The position numbers and the translations under genes were made by a program. Positions 7,237 through 11,312 of a DNA stretch of 11,312 bases are shown piece by piece. The stretch lies in contig UQVJ01000057.1 of assembly GCA_900544455.1 (NCBI GenBank), positions 1-11,312 of the forward strand. The letters are read 5' to 3'. Below the pieces are notes generated by a model. The model was not told where the DNA came from. It saw only the letters and a list, made by a program, of their open reading frames with translations, and searched no databases. Every line of letters begins with the position of its first letter. Position 1 is the stretch's first letter. The DNA is from an uncultured Eggerthella sp. GTDB taxonomy: Bacteria > Actinomycetota > Coriobacteriia > Coriobacteriales > Eggerthellaceae.

Positions 7237-7674
7237 GTGAAGACCTATTACGCAAAGCCCAACGAAGTTGAGCGCGAATGGCTTCTCATCGACGCTGAGG
7301 ACCAGGTTCTTGGTCGCGTCGCTTCGAAGGCCGCTCACATTCTCAAGGGTAAGCACAAGCCCACCTACACGCCTCACGTTGACACCGGCGACTTCGTCGT
7401 AATCATCAACGCTGACAAGATCAAGATCTCTGGCGTTAAGGCTACCAGCAAGGAATACTATCGTCACAGCGGTTATCCCGGCGGCCTGAAGTGCGAAACC
7501 TTCCAGGAGGCCATGCAGAAGCATCCCGAGCGTGTTATCGAGCACGCAGTAAAGGGCATGCTCCCCAAGAACACGCTCGGTCGTGCAATGGGCATGAAGC
7601 TCAAGGTTTACGCTGGCGCAGAGCATCCGCATGCAGCGCAGCAGCCCCGCGAGATCAAGATGGAGGATAACTAA
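7237..7674 (+). CDS. rplM: 50S ribosomal protein L13
   Basis: This 145-residue primary binding protein of the large subunit contacts 23S rRNA early in assembly. Diagnostic stretches are VLGRVAS at 24-30, YYRHSGYPGG at 74-83, MLPKNTLGR at 108-116 and KVYAGAEHPH at 123-132. The length is normal for bacterial L13. The start is GTG at 7237, set by GGAGG 6 bases upstream; an in-frame ATG at 7063 would add 58 residues unlike L13. The stop codon overlaps the rpsI start by one base (TAATG), giving translational coupling. Codon use is biased (AAG, GAG, CGT/CGC, GCT), as expected for high expression. L13-S9 is a widely conserved bacterial gene pair. Confidence 0.98.
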   Translation: MKTYYAKPNEVEREWLLIDAEDQVLGRVASKAAHILKGKHKPTYTPHVDTGDFVVIINADKIKISGVKATSKEYYRHSGYPGGLKCETFQEAMQKHPERVIEHAVKGMLPKNTLGRAMGMKLKVYAGAEHPHAAQQPREIKMEDN

Positions 7675-8066
7675 TGGCAGGCGAAGCAATGTATTACGGC
7701 ACCGGCCGTCGCAAGAACGCTGTTGCTCGCGTTCGCATCGTTCCCGGTACTGGCAAGGTAACCGTTAACGGTCGCGAGGGTGTTGAGTTCTTCGGCCGTC
7801 AGGCTCTTCTCGACTACGCAACCACTCCGTTCGTTGTAACCGACACGCAGGGTCACTTCGACGTAATCGCTCGCTGCAATGGCGGCGGCGTTTCCGGTCA
7901 GGCTGGCGCTCTGCGCCACGGCATCGCTCGTGCTCTCCTCGAGGCTGGCGACTACCGTGCAGACCTGAAGAAGGCTGGCTACCTCACGCGCGACTCCCGT
8001 ATGGTTGAGCGCAAGAAGTACGGCCTGAAGAAGGCTCGTAAGCGTCCGCAGTTCTCGAAGCGCTAA
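7674..8066 (+). CDS. rpsI: 30S ribosomal protein S9
   Basis: This is a 130-residue small-subunit protein whose C-terminal tail reaches the P-site tRNA in the decoding region. Seen: YYGTGRRKNAVARVR at 7-21, GGGVSGQAGALRHGIARAL at about 70-88, and the classic basic tail KKYGLKKARKRPQFSKR at 114-130, ending in the universally conserved Lys-Arg. The ATG overlaps the L13 stop by one base and has GGAGG (7662-7666) 7 bases upstream, which favours it over the internal Met at residue 6. It is the last gene of the operon, followed 27 bases later by a strong terminator. Confidence 0.98.
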   Translation: MAGEAMYYGTGRRKNAVARVRIVPGTGKVTVNGREGVEFFGRQALLDYATTPFVVTDTQGHFDVIARCNGGGVSGQAGALRHGIARALLEAGDYRADLKKAGYLTRDSRMVERKKYGLKKARKRPQFSKR

Positions 8067-8093
8067 GCGTTACGTTACCTACGCGATGTATTG

Positions 8094-8130
8094 GAAGGCT
8101 CCCATTTGGGAGCCTTCTTTTTTTTATTTT
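8094..8130 (+). terminator. Intrinsic terminator of rplM-rpsI
   Basis: A ten-base-pair stem (8094-8103 with 8108-8117, GAAGGCTCCC/GGGAGCCTTC) with loop ATTT is followed by TTTTTTTTATTTT. Textbook form. Confidence 0.95.
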
Positions 8131-8757
8131 GCGCACCTAAAGCCCTACATACGACCGTTGTGTGGAAATCAACTTGCGGAAGGGCGTGGCCACGAATGCC
8201 GTGATGCGGTTGCGTCGCCGTTCTATGTTCCCCAGATCAACTTGCATGCATTTGCTCCTACGGTTGATGTCGGCTTGGCTCCTGGCGAGGAGCAGAAGGC
8301 GAGCGGTCTTTCTGGCGAGCGGTTCTTCTGGTTCGCAACCCTTCGGAAGGGTGGCTAGTGGTTGATTTCGGCGATGTTTTAAGGCATCTGCTTCTTAGCC
8401 GCTGCTGCTTATTGACAATGAAACGCATTCGAATTGCTCAAATGGTAAAAAGCCAGTTCGATGCTATGTATTGAAATACGCAATAATGCCGTGGAAAAAA
8501 ATAGGGCATTATAGTGGCTTTTTTCATGAAAAAATAGCGTTTATGAAGAAAATATGGCGGTAACGCCCATCAATATTAGTGAAATGGGTAATTATTTCAA
8601 ATGAACGCGTTTTGAACATGATCATAACCCGTTCATGTGCCAAAACAGCCAAAAGCCCTGTCTGAAGCCTTGCAATCCCTTCTGGCGGTCGTAATATGAA
8701 CCCGCAATTTGAGTTCAGCGCAAAGCGGATTTCGGTTGCTGAACAATGGTTTTAATT
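8131..8757 (+). other. Long gene-free region upstream of the miniprotein gene
   Basis: No supported gene. At 8299-8331 a 16-base unit starting GGCGAGCGG is present twice in tandem. ACCCTT/AAGGGT forms a small hairpin near 8339-8353. From about 8400 the DNA becomes much richer in A and T than its surroundings. There it contains ATAATGCC/GGCATTAT (8483-8490 with 8505-8512), a TTTTTT-CATG-AAAAAA palindrome (8519-8534), ATGAACG/CGTTCAT (8601-8607 with 8630-8636) and GTTCAGC/GCTGAAC (8713-8719 with 8738-8744). TTGACA at about 8414 is a possible -35, but no good -10 follows. This could be an operator-rich promoter region, a small RNA locus or decayed DNA. Confidence 0.5.
8483..8534. repeat. Pair of AT-rich palindromes
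   Basis: ATAATGCC (8483-8490) and GGCATTAT (8505-8512) are perfect 8-base arms around a 14-base A-rich loop. Six bases later the perfect 16-base palindrome TTTTTTCATGAAAAAA spans 8519-8534. As RNA, the first hairpin with the T run at 8519-8524 could be a weak terminator; as DNA, either could be a protein site. Confidence 0.5.
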
Positions 8758-8790
8758 TCGGTTTCATGTAAACCGAGTACGTCCAGGAGG
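8758..8790 (+). promoter_or_regulatory. Leader hairpin and ribosome site of the miniprotein gene
   Basis: TCGGTTT (8758-8764) pairs perfectly with AAACCGA (8770-8776) around CATGT. Nine bases later comes a full AGGAGG (8785-8790), 11 bases before the ATG at 8802, which is longer than usual. A hairpin just 5' of a strong ribosome site often stabilises a highly translated small mRNA. I see no convincing promoter directly upstream. Confidence 0.45.
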
Positions 8791-8801
8791 ATTGATCATC
8801 T

Positions 8802-9002
8802 ATGGCATATGTAGTAGCTATTTCCGCATTCTTTGTTGTTGCAGCGTTCGGCATGTTCATTAAGTACGATTGCGGCAACGGTGCTCAGCTTGAGGCTATG
8901 GCCTCCGAGGCTCGCGCTCAGAAGCAGGCTCAGTTCGCAGTTGAGTCTCGCAACGTGTACCTGCGTCAGTTCGACGAGGCTGCAGCTAGCTTCGCTAAGT
9001 AG
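8802..9002 (+). CDS. Small single-span membrane protein, unknown function
   Basis: I do not recognise this 66-residue protein. Seen: a hydrophobic segment at about residues 2-20 (YVVAISAFFVVAAFGMF), then Lys21, a short Cys24-Gly-Asn-Gly turn, and from about residue 28 an Ala/Gln/Glu/Arg-rich amphipathic helix to the end. The N-terminus could be a membrane anchor or an uncleaved signal. Support for it being real: full AGGAGG upstream, an intrinsic terminator 38 bases after the stop, and codon use very like the L13/S9 genes (GAG, AAG, CAG, CGC/CGT, GCT, TTC dominate), unlike the EamA gene that follows. It forms a single-gene unit between two terminators. I infer high expression and a structural or membrane-associated role. 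Confidence 0.75.
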   Translation: MAYVVAISAFFVVAAFGMFIKYDCGNGAQLEAMASEARAQKQAQFAVESRNVYLRQFDEAAASFAK

Positions 9003-9039
9003 TTGTTTGGCGCTGAGTTTTCAATAACCAAATAAGCTT

Positions 9040-9070
9040 GAAAGGTCCCGTAAGGGACCTTTCTTTGTTT
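9040..9070 (+). terminator. Intrinsic terminator of the miniprotein gene
   Basis: GAAAGGTCCC (9040-9049) pairs perfectly with GGGACCTTTC (9054-9063) around GTAA, followed by TTTGTTT. Confidence 0.92.
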
Positions 9071-9208
9071 GCGCGCAATGAGCGAATTGTACTCAGTTGC
9101 GAACGAGCGGCTCGCTTCGGTAGGACTTTGACGGCGAGCGGTGCAGAGTTGGTAAAAGCCAAAAGTATGTATGGCATGCGTAGGGGAAGGGTGTTACTCT
9201 TATGCGCC

Positions 9209-10129
9209 ATGACTATTTCGAAGAACATACGAGGTTTCTGCTTTGCGCTGCTTGGGGGCATCAGTTGGGGCTTCTCCGGCGCCTGTGCACAGTACCTTTT
9301 TCACCATTACAATGTTGATCCGCTTTGGGTGTCCTCGGTTCGTATGCTATGTGCCGGCATCGTGTTGTGCGCATTCGCCCTTGCAATAGCGCGTGGTCCT
9401 TTTCTTGCTATGTGGCGCAATCGAAATACGGTGGCGTCGCTTGTGGTCTTCTCGGTGTTTGGCCTGGCAGCATGCCAGATTACCTATCTGCTCGCAATCC
9501 AGAATTCCAATGCCGGCACGGCAACGGTGATTCAGTACATTGCCCCCGTTCTTGTTGTGCTGTATTTATGCCTAAGGAGCCATCGCCGTCCCCTTAAGCG
9601 TGAGGTTTTGGCGATTGCTCTTGTGATAACGGGCACGTTCCTCGTTGCCACGCATGGTAACCTCGGCTCGCTAGCGCTAACTCCAGCAGGCTTGTTCTGG
9701 TCGCTGGTTTCGGCCGTTACGTATGCCATGTACACCCTTATCCCTCGCAGGTTGATGCTTCACTACGGAAGCGTGCCTGTTGTCGCTGGTGCGCTTCTTA
9801 TTGGCGGTATTATTTTCTCTGCGGCTCTTCAATCGTGGACAGTAGATCCCGGGTTTGATTCTTCGGGCTGGCTGCTCCTGTTCTTTGGCTTGGTGCTGTT
9901 TGGCACCATCATTGGTTTCACCTTGTACTTCCAGGCGGTTAAAGACATTGGCGCAACGAAAACGGGCATTGTCGCCAGCATCGAAACGGTTTCGGCAACC
10001 TTGTTCGCGGTATTGTGGTTGGGAACCTCGTTTTCTTGGATCGACATTGTCGGCTTTGTGTTCATCATGGCTACTGTGTTTGTTCTTGCGAAGCATCCCG
10101 GTGACGGTGACATCAAAGCCGAAAAGTAG
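9209..10129 (+). CDS. EamA/DMT-superfamily permease (metabolite exporter)
   Basis: This 306-residue inner-membrane carrier of the drug/metabolite transporter superfamily has ten predicted membrane helices in two EamA repeats (about residues 8-147 and 156-296). Typical family features are the N-terminal GGISWGFSG at 16-24, QYIAPVLVVLYL at 109-120 closing the first repeat, and an equivalent SIETVSATLFAVLWLG at 257-272 in the second. Family members export amino acids or other small metabolites; the substrate here cannot be told. The start is uncertain. ATG 9209 gives a normal EamA N-terminus but has no ribosome site; it lies 8 bases after TACTCT (9195-9200), so it may be leaderless. An in-frame GTG at 9191 and ATGs at 9167 and 9176 are alternatives. 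No operon partner and no terminator seen directly after the stop. Confidence 0.88.
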   Translation: MTISKNIRGFCFALLGGISWGFSGACAQYLFHHYNVDPLWVSSVRMLCAGIVLCAFALAIARGPFLAMWRNRNTVASLVVFSVFGLAACQITYLLAIQNSNAGTATVIQYIAPVLVVLYLCLRSHRRPLKREVLAIALVITGTFLVATHGNLGSLALTPAGLFWSLVSAVTYAMYTLIPRRLMLHYGSVPVVAGALLIGGIIFSAALQSWTVDPGFDSSGWLLLFFGLVLFGTIIGFTLYFQAVKDIGATKTGIVASIETVSATLFAVLWLGTSFSWIDIVGFVFIMATVFVLAKHPGDGDIKAEK

Positions 10130-10271
10130 ACCATTTCGTTATTCACGCGTCTGATGGCTTTCATGCGCGGCTAAGACAATTTGCCGTAAGGTTTTGACGC
10201 CTGGTGGAGCATGAAAGTAGGTGTCTTATTCGGCAAGTGGTACGAGCGCAATCTGTGTCTGCAGATGCTTA

Positions 10272-10299
10272 TTGGCAATGTAAATGAAACATGTATATA
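10272..10299 (+). promoter_or_regulatory. Promoter of the candidate noncoding RNA
   Basis: TTGGCA (10272-10277, five of six consensus bases), a 16-base spacer and TATATA (10294-10299). It sits in a locally AT-rich stretch; TATATC, 2 bases further on, is an alternative -10. Start expected near 10306-10308. The 140 bases back to the EamA stop hold no gene. Confidence 0.55.
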
Positions 10300-10306
10300 T
10301 CAATTA

Positions 10307-10604
10307 TTTCTAATAAGAGAATTGCGCAACAGTGCGCAATAATGAGTTCAGCAAGTTACTGCTCTTGCTTGGGGAAGCAAGAGCGTGGCTCCCGTTCGAA
10401 CGTGCTGGGGGGCACGTAGTAATGGGAAGGTGAACGCCAATGGGGATCGGAGTTCACCAAATGGCAATCTTGCAGGGGAGTGAGGTTGCTTATGTGGAGA
10501 GGGCGCTCGTAAGGGCGCCCGCTGCATTTCTAGGATTTGAGGCCCACAAGGAGGGGCATCATCTTCGCTCATGCAAGCCAGGCGTATGCCTGGCTTTTTG
10601 TTTT
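10307..10604 (+). ncRNA. Candidate structured noncoding RNA, about 300 nt, class unknown
   Basis: There is no plausible reading frame, yet stable stems follow one another: ATTGCGCA/TGCGCAAT (10321-10328 with 10333-10340, loop ACAG); GCTCTTGCTT/AAGCAAGAGC (10361-10370 with 10375-10384, loop GGGG); ACGTGC/GCACGT (10400-10405 with 10412-10417); GGTGAAC/GTTCACC (10429-10435 with 10452-10458); GCAATC/GGTTGC (10464-10469 with 10484-10489, one G-U); GGGCGC/GCGCCC (10501-10506 with 10515-10520); then a terminator. CGTTC (10393-10397) could also pair with GAACG (10432-10436), competing with the fourth stem. A promoter precedes it. I looked for tmRNA, RNase P RNA and SRP RNA hallmarks and saw none. No gene follows closely, so a riboswitch is less likely than a free-standing RNA. 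Confidence 0.65.
10575..10604 (+). terminator. Intrinsic terminator of the candidate noncoding RNA
   Basis: AAGCCAGGC (10575-10583) pairs perfectly with GCCTGGCTT (10588-10596) around GTAT, followed by TTTGTTTT. Confidence 0.93.
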
Positions 10605-10681
10605 GCTGCACATACTGCAACTGCCCCACGGTGCCATCCGGAAACTATTCCAGGGCCCAGAAACAAAAAATCGGGTCAGGA

Positions 10682-10822
10682 TGCAACTTTTTTTCGATTG
10701 CGGATTGTCGGGTGACGCAAAAACGCAGATCGTGGCCTAAAAATGCAGTAAAAAAGCTGCAAAACGATCCCTTTTTTGCTTTGCGGGAATGGAAGAGAGT
10801 CCCTAATCGAAAAAAAGTTGCA
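10682..10822. repeat. Fold-back element with perfect 18-base inverted ends
   Basis: TGCAACTTTTTTTCGATT (10682-10699) and its exact reverse complement (10805-10822) enclose 105 bases. The interior has nested pairing: GATCGT/ACGATC (about 10727-10732 with 10764-10769) and TGCAG/CTGCA (about 10744-10748 with 10757-10761). It carries no gene. GTCAGGAT occurs just outside both ends in the same direction (about 10675-10682 and 10828-10835). It could be a MITE-like element, a repeated intergenic palindrome or a long RNA hairpin. No clean target-site duplication is visible. Confidence 0.7.
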
Positions 10823-11228
10823 GAAACGTCAGGATTTTTGTTTTTGCGGTGGGCGGAGATTGCCGTAACGTGGCAAACCTCGCGAAAAATACGCGGAGTC
10901 GGCAGCGATGGCAACGGCAATGGTTCAGGCCGAGGAGCAAACCCCGATCTGACGGGTAAACCTGAGCCTGACGGTGGTACGGTTCCAGATTTGCGGTGGT
11001 CGCGTTGGTGGAGGGGCGAGCCTGGGGCATGCGAGTTGCATCAAAGAGCAGACTTCCAATTTCGAAGAGTGGCTTTTTGCGTCTGTAAAACTGTCTAGTG
11101 CATAAGGCGTGCGGGAGCGAACTGCTGTTTTGCGCGTGGTTCATGATTTCTCGGATGGTTTATTTCCCTATTACGTTCATCCAGCGAATGGTTAACGTTG
11201 AAAACGTGTTCCAAATTGAACGTGTTCG
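10823..11228. other. Gene-free stretch
   Basis: No gene supported on either strand. One plus-strand frame around 10905-10985 reads as a Gly/Asp/Asn-rich linker (GSDGNGNGSGRG) and runs to a stop at 11096-11098. It has no start, no ribosome site and no recognisable domain, so a decayed gene fragment is possible but unproven. Confidence 0.4.
11203..11227. repeat. Two copies of AACGTGTTC, possible operator
   Basis: AACGTGTTC occurs at 11203-11211 and 11219-11227, 16 bases apart; the second copy is part of the near-palindrome GAACGTGTTC. Both lie just upstream of a possible promoter at the window edge. A regulator site is plausible but cannot be named. Confidence 0.3.
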
Positions 11229-11268
11229 ATGCTCTTTACATGGGGTTTTGCTGCTATGATCGTTTTAC

Positions 11269-11312
11269 ATGCACGAATGCGCAGCTTGGCTTATGCCGAG
11301 CAGCTCGTATTC
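11269..11312 (+). CDS. Possible gene start running off the window edge
   Basis: TATGAT (11255-11260) resembles a -10 element. ATG at 11269 opens a frame to the window end, placed as for the leaderless genes in this window. ATG at 11277 in another frame (reading MRSLAYAEQLVF) is also open and reads more like a protein; in-frame ATGs at 11229 and 11256 could extend it. No ribosome site decides between them. No product can be named. Confidence 0.2.
   Translation, partial: MHECAAWLMPSSSY

Noticed and set aside
8086..8358. 90-residue frame after rpsI
   Set aside because: Its start lies inside the rpsI terminator hairpin region, there is no ribosome site, and the N-terminus is simply the translated terminator.
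10307..10604. tmRNA, RNase P RNA or SRP RNA
   Set aside because: No tmRNA tag frame or tRNA-like ends, no GAGGAAAGTC-type P4 core, and no GGAAG/AGCAGC SRP loop seen.
10348..10629. 93-residue minus-strand frame across the candidate RNA
   Set aside because: It is the reverse strand of strong hairpins, has no ribosome site, and its sequence resembles no protein family.
10571..11098. 175-residue frame after the candidate RNA
   Set aside because: It begins within the terminator and crosses the inverted-repeat element; composition is not protein-like except for a short Gly/Asp/Asn stretch.
11218..11227. LexA (SOS) box at GAACGTGTTC
   Set aside because: The Gram-positive box is GAAC-N4-GTTC; here the half-sites are only 2 bases apart.

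Overview
The window looks like a chromosomal segment of a mid-GC Actinomycetota, most plausibly class Coriobacteriia (Eggerthellaceae-like). This is an inference from protein style, mixed codon use and two genes that seem to lack a leader; nothing in the window fixes the taxon. No integrase, transposase, tRNA, CRISPR array or phage gene is visible.

Layout. Positions 1-413 hold no gene but carry six copies of a degenerate 25-base repeat, one of them inverted. On the minus strand, 414-4232 is a two-gene ABC exporter operon: an ATPase followed 6 bases later by a 1036-residue FtsX/MacB-type permease with a very long extracellular coiled coil. Its promoter lies next to a strong minus-strand terminator (4397-4440) belonging to the upstream hsp20 gene (4512-4952, minus). 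hsp20 is preceded by a perfect CIRCE operator (5046-5072), so it is probably repressed by HrcA and induced by heat.

Divergent from hsp20, on the plus strand, is a membrane-anchored serine beta-lactamase/PBP-like protein (5285-6895). It has a 164-residue Arg/Ser/Gly-rich cytoplasmic tail and is probably translated from a leaderless mRNA. The ribosomal protein operon rplM-rpsI (L13-S9, 7237-8066) follows, with a strong promoter, a leader of about 200 bases and a textbook terminator. After a 670-base AT-rich, palindrome-rich gap comes a monocistronic unit for a 66-residue membrane miniprotein (8802-9002). Its codon use resembles that of the ribosomal genes next door, and it has its own terminator. 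An EamA/DMT-family exporter follows (9209-10129).

The most interesting part is 10272-10604: a good promoter, five to six perfect or near-perfect stem-loops, no plausible reading frame and a perfect intrinsic terminator. This is the signature of a free-standing structured noncoding RNA of about 300 nt, which I cannot assign to a known class. Just downstream, 10682-10822 is bounded by perfect 18-base inverted repeats (a MITE-like or fold-back element). The last 500 bases hold no supported gene, except a possible gene start running off the right edge.
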